A DNA stretch of 64,000 nt from Phycisphaeraceae bacterium (GTDB lineage: Bacteria > Planctomycetota > Phycisphaerae > Phycisphaerales > UBA1924), in the NCBI GenBank assembly GCA_019454185.1, contig CP075368.1, positions 1,550,001 to 1,614,000 of the forward strand. The letters run 5' to 3'. Each line of letters opens with the position of its first letter. The first letter of the stretch is position 1. The notes beneath the pieces are model-generated. The model saw only the letters and a list, made by a program, of their open reading frames with translations, made no database searches and was not told where the DNA came from. Shown here in pieces: positions 46,373 to 53,596 of this stretch. Both the position numbers and the translations under genes were made by a program.

Positions 46373-47083
46373 ATGTCCGAATCGTCATCCCCAGTCGCGA
46401 TCGTCACCGGAGCCGGCTCAGGCATCGGACTCGCCACCGCCCGAATCCTCGCCGCTGCCGGCTGGACCATCGTTCTCGCCGGCAGACGCGAGCAGATGCT
46501 GACCGAAGCCCGCGACACCCTCACCCCCGGCCAGCACCACTGCGTGCCGACCGACGTGGGCGAACCTGAGTCCTGCGCCGCTCTTATCCGCCATGTCGCT
46601 GGTGCGACATCCAGAATCGACGCTCTCATCAACAACGCCGGTTACGCCCCGCTCACCCCCATCGCCAAGCACACACCTGACCTTGTCCGCCAGACCTTCG
46701 AGATCAACGCGATTGGCCCGGCCGACCTCATCCTCGCGGCATGGCCCCACATGGCCTCCCGAAAGTCGGGCAGGATCGTCAACGTGTCATCGATCGCAAC
46801 GGTCGATCCCTTCCCCGGATTCTTCGCGTACGCCGCTGCAAAGGCGTCCGTTGAGTTGATGGTCAAGTCCATCGCAAAGGAGGGTGCGTCAGTCGGGATC
46901 AAGGCCTTCGCTGTGGCGCCCGGCGCGGTTGAGACCGACATGCTCCGCTCGATCATCCCTGAAAGATCGCTCCCTCGGGCCAAAGCCCTTGCGCCCGAAA
47001 CGGTCGCGCAAGTCATCGCGGACTGCGTGCTGGGCACCCGCGACGCGGACAACGGCAGGACCATCCTGGTACCCAGCCCGTAA
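46373..47083 (+). CDS. Short-chain dehydrogenase/reductase
   Basis: A 236-residue classical SDR: TGAGSGIGLATA (cofactor), NNAG, NVSSIATVD (catalytic Ser) and YAAAK (Tyr-x3-Lys, the catalytic pair). Length and motif spacing are standard. Substrate is unknown. The ATG at 46373 leads straight into the VAIVTGAG strand; the longer frame starts in the upstream divergent gene. It ends 14 bp before the convergent PhzF-type gene. Confidence 0.9.
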   Translation: MSESSSPVAIVTGAGSGIGLATARILAAAGWTIVLAGRREQMLTEARDTLTPGQHHCVPTDVGEPESCAALIRHVAGATSRIDALINNAGYAPLTPIAKHTPDLVRQTFEINAIGPADLILAAWPHMASRKSGRIVNVSSIATVDPFPGFFAYAAAKASVELMVKSIAKEGASVGIKAFAVAPGAVETDMLRSIIPERSLPRAKALAPETVAQVIADCVLGTRDADNGRTILVPSP

Positions 47084-47096
47084 TCGCCCTCGATCA

Positions 47097-47897
47097 TCAA
47101 GACACGCAGATCCGGCCCTCAAGATACATCACGCAGTGTCCGCCGATCTTCACGCGGTCGCCGGCGACCTCACAGAAGAGCTCGCCGCCACGCCTGCTCA
47201 CCTGATGACCCGTCACCTTCGACTTGCCGAGCCGCTTCGCCCAGTACGGCGCGAGCGTGCAATGGGCAGAGCCGGTCACGGGATCCTCGGGAATGCCTAC
47301 ACGAGGCGCAAAGACCCGGCTCACAAAGTCGTGTCCCGCGCCGGGCGCGGTGGCGATCAGGCAGACCGCGTCGAACGCGGCGACTCTCGCCATGTCCGGC
47401 ACCATCTCGTGAACCTCACGCTTGGTATCAAAGACAGCCATGATGTCGCGGCTCTCGAAGGCCTCGATCGGACGACGCCCGAACGCCGCCGTGAGCTCGT
47501 CGGTCACGGGAATCGGCTCGCCGGGGCGTGAGGGGAAGTCGAGAACGGTCAGATCGCCCTCACGCCGAACGGGCAGCGGGCCGCTCTTGCTGTCAAAGAC
47601 GATGCGGGGCGCACGCTCGCCAACGTGATGCCAGAGGACGTGTGCCGCGGCGAGGGTTGCGTGGCCGCAGAGTTCGACCTCAACCGAGGGCGTGAACCAA
47701 CGGATGTGGTAGCGTGCCTCGCCGTTTCCGGGGCCGCCGGCGCGAACGACGAAGGCGGTCTCGGAGAGGTTGGCCTCCGCCGCGATCTGCTGCATGCGTT
47801 CATCCGGCAGCCAACTCTCCAGATGGACGACTCCGGCAGGGTTGCCGTGGAAGACGCGTCGGGTGAAGGAATCGACCTGAAAGAACTGCAGGTGCAT
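47097..47897 (-). CDS. PhzF-family epimerase/isomerase-like protein
   Basis: A 266-residue protein of the PhzF family: QFFQVDSFTRRVFHGNPAGVV, the catalytic-Glu region NLSETAFVV, CGHATLAAAHVL and EDPVTGSAHC. Family members are isomerases related to diaminopimelate epimerase, often of unknown substrate. It is the gene in which the strand base composition of the window reverses (see findings). It lies 40 bp downstream of aspS on the same strand, so may be co-transcribed with it. Confidence 0.9.
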   Translation of the reverse strand: MHLQFFQVDSFTRRVFHGNPAGVVHLESWLPDERMQQIAAEANLSETAFVVRAGGPGNGEARYHIRWFTPSVEVELCGHATLAAAHVLWHHVGERAPRIVFDSKSGPLPVRREGDLTVLDFPSRPGEPIPVTDELTAAFGRRPIEAFESRDIMAVFDTKREVHEMVPDMARVAAFDAVCLIATAPGAGHDFVSRVFAPRVGIPEDPVTGSAHCTLAPYWAKRLGKSKVTGHQVSRRGGELFCEVAGDRVKIGGHCVMYLEGRICVS

Positions 47898-47937
47898 CTG
47901 TTGCTCCTCAGGGCTGGTCGATGATGCTGGCCAGCGA

Positions 47938-49803
47938 TCAGCCGTTCCATGTGCTCTTGACGTGCAATTCCTTCAACTGCTCATCCGTGACGCGGCTGGG
48001 GGCCTTGGTCATGAGGTCCTGGCCGGTCTGGGTCTTGGGGAAGGCGATGACATCGCGGATGTTGTCGGTGCCGACGAAGTTCATGATGAGCCGGTCGAGG
48101 CCGAACGCGATGCCGGCGTGCGGGGGCGCGCCGAACTGGAGGGCTTCGAGCAGGAAGCTGAACTTCTCCTTCGCGGACTCGGGCGAGAGTCCGAGCAATT
48201 GGAAGACCTTGCTCTGGACCTTCTGGTCGTGGATGCGGACGGAGCCGCCCGCGATCTCCTGGCCGTTGAGCACGATGTCGTAGCCGGCGGAGACGATCTG
48301 TGCGATCGTGTCCTCATCGTTGACGTCGGCCTTAACGAACGCTTCCAACTGGTCGTCGTTGGGGCTGGTGAAGGGGTGGTGCATCGCGACCCAGCGGCTC
48401 CCCCCCACCGACTCTTTGTCACGCTCGAACATGGGGAAGTCGATGACCCAGAGGAAGTTCCAGGGGCCGCCCTCCGCGCCTGGCTTGGGGACGATGCCGA
48501 TGTCGCGGGCGACCTTCTGGCGGAGCTCGCCGAGTGCCTTGGTGGCCACGCTGTAAAGGTCGGAGACGAAGAGGACGGTGTCGCCGGGCTGGAGGCCGAG
48601 GGCGGCGAAGAGGTCGGCCTTGACGGGTTCGAGGAACTTGGCGATGCCGGTCTCGAACACGCCCTGGGCGTTGACCTTGACGACGGCGACGCCGCCCGCG
48701 CCGAAAGAGCGGGCGAACTCGTTGTAGCCGTCGGTCATCTTGCGGGTGAGCTTCTCGGCCCCCCCACCACCGCCGGGGACGCGGATCGCCTTCACGACGC
48801 CTCGGTGGGAGCTGTACTTGGGGCGGTCCGCGCCCTTGGCGAGGACATCCTTGAAGAAGCCGACATCGGTCTTGGCGGCGATGTCGGAGATGTCCGTGAT
48901 CTCAAGCCCGTAGCGTGTGTCGGGGCGGTCGATGCCGAAACGCTCCAATGCCTCGCGATAGGTCATGCGCTGCATGGGGGGGATTTCGACGCCGGCGATC
49001 TCTTTCCAGAGGCGGCGGACGAAGCCCTCCATCATCTCCATGACGTGTTCGCGTCGGACGAAGGACATCTCCAAGTCGATCTGGGTGAACTCGGCCTGGC
49101 GGTCGGCGCGGGGGTCTTCGTCGCGGAAGCAGCGGCAGATCTGCATGTAGCGGTCGCAACCGGCGACCATGAGGATCTGCTTGAAGAGCTGGGGGCTCTG
49201 CGGGAGGGCGTACCAAGAGCCGGGAATGTGGCGGTTGGGGACGAGGAACTCGCGCGCGCCCTCGGGCGTGCTCTTGTAGAGGATCGGGGTTTCGACTTCG
49301 AGGAAGCCGTTCTCATCGAAGTAGCGGCGGGTGGTCTGATATACCTTGTGGCGGACACCGAGGATCTGCTGGGCGCGGGGGCGGCGGAGATCGATGTAGC
49401 GGTGCGTGAGGCGGAGTTCTTCGTTGGCCATTTTGCCGCCGGAGGTGCCGTCGTCGGGGAGGATGGGCGGGTTGGCGGTTTTGTTGAGGACTTCGAGGGA
49501 TGTGACGACGACCTCGATCTTGCCGGTGATGAGTTTGGGGTTCTCGCCTCCGACGCGGATGCGGACTTTACCTTCGATCGCAACGACATCTTCGTTGCGA
49601 AGGTGGTCGGCGACCTCGAGCACGTCTTTGGGGAGGTCTTCGCCGTCGAAGACGACCTGGGTGAGTCCGTAGCGGTCTCGGAGGTCGATGAAGACGAGGC
49701 CGGTGCCGTGTCCCCGGTATCCGTTTACCCATCCGTTGAGACGGACGGTCTGGCCGACGTGTGATTCGCGGAGTTCGCCGCACGTGTGGGTTCGCCGGAG
49801 CAT
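47938..49803 (-). CDS. aspS: Aspartyl-tRNA synthetase
   Basis: A 621-residue class II synthetase with bacterial architecture: OB-fold anticodon-binding N-terminus (GWVNGYRGHGTGLVFIDLRDRYGLTQVVFD), motif 1 near RRYFDENGFLEVETPIL, the SPQLFKQ segment, motif 2 CFRDEDPRADRQAEFTQIDLE, a GAD insertion domain in the middle, and motif 3 in GIAFGLDRL. It charges tRNA-Asp; whether it also charges tRNA-Asn cannot be decided. A 600-codon antisense frame over it is a composition shadow. Confidence 0.96.
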   Translation of the reverse strand: MLRRTHTCGELRESHVGQTVRLNGWVNGYRGHGTGLVFIDLRDRYGLTQVVFDGEDLPKDVLEVADHLRNEDVVAIEGKVRIRVGGENPKLITGKIEVVVTSLEVLNKTANPPILPDDGTSGGKMANEELRLTHRYIDLRRPRAQQILGVRHKVYQTTRRYFDENGFLEVETPILYKSTPEGAREFLVPNRHIPGSWYALPQSPQLFKQILMVAGCDRYMQICRCFRDEDPRADRQAEFTQIDLEMSFVRREHVMEMMEGFVRRLWKEIAGVEIPPMQRMTYREALERFGIDRPDTRYGLEITDISDIAAKTDVGFFKDVLAKGADRPKYSSHRGVVKAIRVPGGGGGAEKLTRKMTDGYNEFARSFGAGGVAVVKVNAQGVFETGIAKFLEPVKADLFAALGLQPGDTVLFVSDLYSVATKALGELRQKVARDIGIVPKPGAEGGPWNFLWVIDFPMFERDKESVGGSRWVAMHHPFTSPNDDQLEAFVKADVNDEDTIAQIVSAGYDIVLNGQEIAGGSVRIHDQKVQSKVFQLLGLSPESAKEKFSFLLEALQFGAPPHAGIAFGLDRLIMNFVGTDNIRDVIAFPKTQTGQDLMTKAPSRVTDEQLKELHVKSTWNG

Positions 49804-50017
49804 GTGTTGCCGATCGCCTTTCCGAGTGTTGCGCGGCGGTGTGTGTCGTCCCCATCCATGGGGGAACGCACTGTTTGCGCGCGGGCGAAAGTGTAGGACG
49901 GACGTGGGCCGTCACCGGCGATGGGATGTGAGGTTGTGCGTCGGGAGCGCGGGGCGCGTGTCTGGCGGGCGCGATCGGTAGGGATCGGCTTGGCGCGAGA
50001 TCAGGAACCCATCGCCG

Positions 50018-51001
50018 CTACACGGACTCGGTGGTGATGGAGTGAATCAGCCAGCACTCGTTGCGACTGAGGGAGCGGTGCGGGGGGAGTGGTTCGGGGG
50101 TTTCGGGGTATGGCTGTCTGGGCGGGTGGCGTCGGAAGTGGATGTGGAGTTTGAAGCGGCGTTGTTTGGCGTTGACCGAGTATCGCTCGGTGTGCTGGAC
50201 CGCCCCCGGCTCCGGGAGGGGGTCGCAGATCCACGGGCCGCTGTGCAGTGCGTCCGGTACATGTGCGATGGATGTGTCTTTCAGATCGATGCGGAGTTGA
50301 TCGGGATTGGAAACCTCGACAACGCGGCCATCGAGGGAGATCCTGCGTTCGCAGAACTCTGCGAGGGTGGCATAGCCGGAGTTGGGATCGGGCGTGTTGA
50401 CGCGTCGGAGGGATTCGACAACGGCGATGGCGGCGGCGCGGGGCTGGATCTCGGGGTGAGAGATGAGCACCGGACGGGGGCGGGGCTTTTCCGGGGCGGG
50501 CTCTTTGTCGCGCGGCTGCGCGGCGGCGAGGGGGACAAGGGGTGATGCGGTGGCGCGGAAGAGTGCGGAGGCAGCGCGGCGTTTCTCGACGAGGTCTTCG
50601 GCGTTCTTCGCGACCTCTTCGAGCGTGGCGATGGCGGTCTGGCGCGCCTCGGCAGCGCGGATGGTCAGGCCGAGGTGGGCGACCTTGGCGATGTCGGCGA
50701 GTTTGGACTGGGTTTCGGGCGCGGAGATGAAGGCGATGATCTCGTCTGAGGAGAAACGGGGATCGGCGAGGAGCGTTGCGATGTTGAAACGGGCCTCGAT
50801 GAAGGCGTGGAGGAGGGCAGGCAATGGGGAAGAGGGGGATCCGGAAGAGGCAGAGGGAGAGAGCGCACTGATCCGAGGCGGGTCAGTAGCAAGAGGAGAG
50901 CCGGCATCATGATCGGGTGCTGTGGGCGATGCAGCATCGAAGTCCGGAGCGGACTTCGATGGCATGGGGGATGCGTGAGTTGTCGCGGTGTGGGCGACCA
51001 T
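50018..51001 (-). CDS. Hypothetical protein
   Basis: A 327-residue protein of unknown function. The first ~60 residues are Ser/Pro/Ala-rich. The middle (ALLHAFIEARFNIATLLADPRFSSDEIIAFISAPETQSKLADIAKVAHLGLTIRAAEARQTAIATLEEVAKN) is a helical bundle with a turn that could be a helix-turn-helix, then a mixed domain ending near residue 320 with LHIHFRRHPPR. No enzyme motifs. Low conservation of the start: ATG at 51001 has no ribosome-binding site. A perfect palindrome lies about 104 bp upstream. Confidence 0.6.
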   Translation of the reverse strand: MVAHTATTHASPMPSKSAPDFDAASPTAPDHDAGSPLATDPPRISALSPSASSGSPSSPLPALLHAFIEARFNIATLLADPRFSSDEIIAFISAPETQSKLADIAKVAHLGLTIRAAEARQTAIATLEEVAKNAEDLVEKRRAASALFRATASPLVPLAAAQPRDKEPAPEKPRPRPVLISHPEIQPRAAAIAVVESLRRVNTPDPNSGYATLAEFCERRISLDGRVVEVSNPDQLRIDLKDTSIAHVPDALHSGPWICDPLPEPGAVQHTERYSVNAKQRRFKLHIHFRRHPPRQPYPETPEPLPPHRSLSRNECWLIHSITTESV

Positions 51002-51104
51002 GCTTGGGAAGATACGAGCTGGGCGGCGTGATGCAAGGGGGTTGGTGAGAGAAATCTGTGAGTGAGGGTGTTTGGGTGCGCAGATGGCGTGAGTGCGCGT
51101 GATG

Positions 51105-51128
51105 TCACTGACAACAGTCTGTCAGTGA
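51105..51128. promoter_or_regulatory. Perfect 9-bp inverted repeat upstream of the hypothetical gene
   Basis: TCACTGACA and TGTCAGTGA with a 6-nt spacer ACAGTC. It lies 104-127 bp upstream of the minus-strand gene at 50018-51001. Symmetry and spacing suit a dimeric regulator's operator, or a stem-loop. There is no T-run, so terminator is less likely. Confidence 0.45.
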
Positions 51129-51264
51129 AGAAAGTCAAGGGGGAGAAATGAGCGAATAGACACGGGCCGAATAGGAGATGCACGCGCGGAGCCCCCACAA
51201 CCCCTCCGCACCTCCTCGGGGAGGAAAGAGTTAAAGCATCAAAGGGCCAAATAGAAACAGAGCC

Positions 51265-51424
51265 GCGGCGTGCGCCGCTCCATGAAGGATGCCGCTGCGC
51301 GGCCTGCCTTCCAGGGGTTTGCTTGTCCCTTCGGGACTGCGCGGCACCCCTGGCTACCGCAGCACGCTGCTTCGCAGCGAGAGGGCGGATGTTCGTTATG
51401 GTGCGGAGATGCATCACCCCGGGC
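51265..51424. repeat. Cluster of perfect hairpins preceding the insertion sequences
   Basis: Successive inverted repeats: GCGGCG/CGCCGC (51265-51278), GCCGC/GCGGC (51291-51303), a long stem CCAGGGGT (51311-51318) / ACCCCTGG (51346-51353) enclosing GTCCC-TTC-GGGAC (51325-51337), CGCTGC-TTC-GCAGCG (51365-51379), and the left arm CCCCGGGC (51417-51424) of the palindrome that the IS interrupts. The density of short, perfect stems suggests a structured DNA/RNA element of a dispersed repeat family. The stems are read directly; the family and function are unknown. Confidence 0.7.
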
Positions 51425-51428
51425 TCGC

Positions 51429-52400
51429 GAGCTTTTTGCGTCATCGCTTCATTGCCTGTGTGTGTCGATCAAGGATGATGATGGCTTGGATCCATCGACG
51501 GACCCGCTCGATGCCGCGCACGTGCGGCGGGATAAGCCCCACATGGTGGGTCATTTCCAGGCGTGCAAACACACGCTCGATCACGCGCCGGAGTGACAGC
51601 AGGCCCCTGCCGAAGCCCGTCATGCTCTGCTCCAGCATGTCGATGGCTCGACGGCGGTCCGGATGCGTTCCGGACCGCCGCACGCCGCGACCCACGCGGC
51701 AGTCCTTCCGCGGAACCACCAGTTGTCCGCCCTTGCACGCGCAGAGTTCATAGAGCTTCACGCTGTCGTAGTTCGAGTCGGCCAGCACATACCCGTTCAA
51801 CTCCATGTCTCGCATCATCCGCTTGGCCATCACTGCTTCATGGCAGTGCATGGGCGTGAGACGCCAGGAGACGATCGAGCCCGCGAGATCGCAGATCGCA
51901 TGGAGCTTGTAGCCGCGCAGTCCCCATGCGCCGAAGGTCGCGGTCCGGTCTCCGGAGTGCGAGGCGACGCGCAGGGCCTTGCCGTCAAGAGCCAGCACCA
52001 ACGCTCCCGATGCAGAGACCAGATTCTCCGCCTCCGCCGCGGCAAGTAACGCCTGGACGCTGGTGGTTCTCAGCCGCCGGCTCATCCTGCTTGGCGAGGG
52101 CAATCGACCACGCCGCCACAACGGCCATGCATCGCGTCGGCACGCCCAGGAGGTGGGTCGTCGGTGCAAGACGGCCCAGAGAAAGGTCAGCACGATGTCC
52201 GCATCGGTGAAGGTGAAGCGACCGCCACGCGGGCTCCGATCCAGCTTCCGCACGCTCGCCGCCAACACCCTCCAACTCGCGTTGTCCATGCTCGGTCTCC
52301 TGTCTGGCAGCTCCACCAGTGGGACCGAGCATGGCATGAGCCATCAGATCGCGCAAGTCTCCACAATGGAAACACTTGGAACACATGGCGCAAAATGCTC
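51429..52400 (-). mobile_element. Insertion sequence, left copy (972 bp)
   Basis: Ends are imperfect terminal inverted repeats: GAGCTTTTTGCGTCATC at the left edge and, reading inward, GAGCATTTTGCGCCATG at the right edge (14 of 17 positions). The 4 bases outside each end, TCGC (51425-51428 and 52401-52404), are a target-site duplication. The length equals that of the right copy. The single gene is a DDE transposase on the minus strand. The element interrupts the loop of a palindrome. Confidence 0.85.
51441..52289 (-). CDS. DDE transposase (IS4/IS5-type), left IS copy
   Basis: A 282-residue transposase. Visible catalytic-type elements: LALDGKALRV (first Asp), LADSNYDSVKLYE (second Asp) and RRVIERVFARLEM (final Glu in an R-x-x-x-E-R context). 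The start ATG at 52289 is preceded by AGGAGACCGAGC. Amino-acid sequence is identical to that of the inverted copy, showing a recent duplication. The family is inferred from motif order; I cannot place it in a named IS group. Confidence 0.85.
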   Translation of the reverse strand: MDNASWRVLAASVRKLDRSPRGGRFTFTDADIVLTFLWAVLHRRPTSWACRRDAWPLWRRGRLPSPSRMSRRLRTTSVQALLAAAEAENLVSASGALVLALDGKALRVASHSGDRTATFGAWGLRGYKLHAICDLAGSIVSWRLTPMHCHEAVMAKRMMRDMELNGYVLADSNYDSVKLYELCACKGGQLVVPRKDCRVGRGVRRSGTHPDRRRAIDMLEQSMTGFGRGLLSLRRVIERVFARLEMTHHVGLIPPHVRGIERVRRWIQAIIILDRHTQAMKR

Positions 52401-52501
52401 TCGCGCCCGGGGCTCCCTTTTGAGGGCGTTGTTTTTGCTGAGTGGAAGGTGCCTGAAGCGGATGTTCGTTGTGGTGCTGAGACGCAGCACCCCGGGCTTG
52501 C

Positions 52502-53473
52502 GAGCATTTTGCGCCATGTGTTCCAAGTGTTTCCATTGTGGAGACTTGCGCGATCTGATGGCTCATGCCATGCTCGGTCCCACTGGTGGAGCTGCCAGAC
52601 AGGAGACCGAGCATGGACAACGCGAGTTGGAGGGTGTTGGCGGCGAGCGTGCGGAAGCTGGATCGGAGCCCGCGTGGCGGTCGCTTCACCTTCACCGATG
52701 CGGACATCGTGCTGACCTTTCTCTGGGCCGTCTTGCACCGACGACCCACCTCCTGGGCGTGCCGACGCGATGCATGGCCGTTGTGGCGGCGTGGTCGATT
52801 GCCCTCGCCAAGCAGGATGAGCCGGCGGCTGAGAACCACCAGCGTCCAGGCGTTACTTGCCGCGGCGGAGGCGGAGAATCTGGTCTCTGCATCGGGAGCG
52901 TTGGTGCTGGCTCTTGACGGCAAGGCCCTGCGCGTCGCCTCGCACTCCGGAGACCGGACCGCGACCTTCGGCGCATGGGGACTGCGCGGCTACAAGCTCC
53001 ATGCGATCTGCGATCTCGCGGGCTCGATCGTCTCCTGGCGTCTCACGCCCATGCACTGCCATGAAGCAGTGATGGCCAAGCGGATGATGCGAGACATGGA
53101 GTTGAACGGGTATGTGCTGGCCGACTCGAACTACGACAGCGTGAAGCTCTATGAACTCTGCGCGTGCAAGGGCGGACAACTGGTGGTTCCGCGGAAGGAC
53201 TGCCGCGTGGGTCGCGGCGTGCGGCGGTCCGGAACGCATCCGGACCGCCGTCGAGCCATCGACATGCTGGAGCAGAGCATGACGGGCTTCGGCAGGGGCC
53301 TGCTGTCACTCCGGCGCGTGATCGAGCGTGTGTTTGCACGCCTGGAAATGACCCACCATGTGGGGCTTATCCCGCCGCACGTGCGCGGCATCGAGCGGGT
53401 CCGTCGATGGATCCAAGCCATCATCATCCTTGATCGACACACACAGGCAATGAAGCGATGACGCAAAAAGCTC
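52502..53473 (+). mobile_element. Insertion sequence, right copy (972 bp)
   Basis: Same length as the left copy and an inverted duplicate of it; stretches I compared base by base, including the 5' terminal 120 bp, are identical. Terminal inverted repeats GAGCATTTTGCGCCATG and GAGCTTTTTGCGTCATC; 4-bp target duplication TTGC (52498-52501 and 53474-53477). Together the two copies form a perfect 972-bp inverted repeat with a 101-bp spacer, able to form a cruciform or invert the spacer by recombination. Confidence 0.85.
52613..53461 (+). CDS. DDE transposase (IS4/IS5-type), right IS copy
   Basis: A 282-residue protein identical to the left-copy transposase, with the same LALDGKALRV, LADSNYDS and RRVIERVF catalytic-type motifs. 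The ATG at 52613 follows AGGAGACCGAGC; the frame is open to 52565 but that part is the IS leader. The gene is intact, so the element may still be active. Confidence 0.85.
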   Translation: MDNASWRVLAASVRKLDRSPRGGRFTFTDADIVLTFLWAVLHRRPTSWACRRDAWPLWRRGRLPSPSRMSRRLRTTSVQALLAAAEAENLVSASGALVLALDGKALRVASHSGDRTATFGAWGLRGYKLHAICDLAGSIVSWRLTPMHCHEAVMAKRMMRDMELNGYVLADSNYDSVKLYELCACKGGQLVVPRKDCRVGRGVRRSGTHPDRRRAIDMLEQSMTGFGRGLLSLRRVIERVFARLEMTHHVGLIPPHVRGIERVRRWIQAIIILDRHTQAMKR

Positions 53474-53596
53474 TTGCGCCCGGGGCTCCCTTTTGAGGGC
53501 GTTGCTTTTGCTGAGTGGAAGGTGCTTGTAGGAGGTTGGTAGCAACGCGGGGAGAGGGGAAGAGCTCTGCGCGGGATGAGGCCGTTGCGGGACGGG

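Larger units (their letters stand above)
51002..51428. other. Non-coding interval with palindrome and hairpin-rich repeat
   Basis: A 427-bp gap. It holds an inverted repeat (51105-51128), then a stretch without recognisable signals, then a run of perfect hairpins from 51265 to the left insertion sequence at 51429. No RNA gene of a known family is recognised and no frame looks coding. Confidence 0.7.
51385..52457. repeat. Hairpin repeat unit 1, split by the left IS
   Basis: The left part is 51385-51428 (44 bp) and the right part 52405-52457 (53 bp); with the insertion and one copy of the duplicated TCGC removed they form one ~97-bp unit. The left part matches the corresponding part of unit 2 in 39 of 44 positions; the right part matches unit 2 with only two differences across 51 bp. 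Its centre is CCCCGGGC, loop TCGC, GCCCGGGG. Confidence 0.75.
52458..53528. repeat. Hairpin repeat unit 2, split by the right IS
   Basis: The left part is 52458-52501 and the right part 53478-53528. Its centre is CCCCGGGC (52490-52497), loop TTGC (52498-52501, duplicated at 53474-53477) and GCCCGGGG (53478-53485). Inside the left part a second stem, GGTGCTG/CAGCACC (about 52473-52491), is perfect. Units 1 and 2 follow each other directly, so the ancestral locus was a tandem repeat. Confidence 0.75.

Noticed and set aside
47962..49764. 600-codon open frame on the plus strand
   Set aside because: Runs exactly opposite aspS; Asp/Glu/Gly/Val-rich composition of an antisense shadow in a high-GC gene and no recognisable domain.
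47100..51428. Replication origin call
   Set aside because: The skew switch is suggestive, but I found no DnaA-box cluster, AT-rich unwinding region, or dnaA/dnaN/gid genes, so it is reported only as an observation.
51979..52923. 312-codon frames on both strands spanning the two IS copies
   Set aside because: They only exist because the inverted IS copies are near-palindromic; they cross IS ends and read the transposase antisense.
51385..53528. Possible CRISPR array
   Set aside because: Only two ~95-bp units, long repeats without regular unique spacers, and no cas genes in the window.
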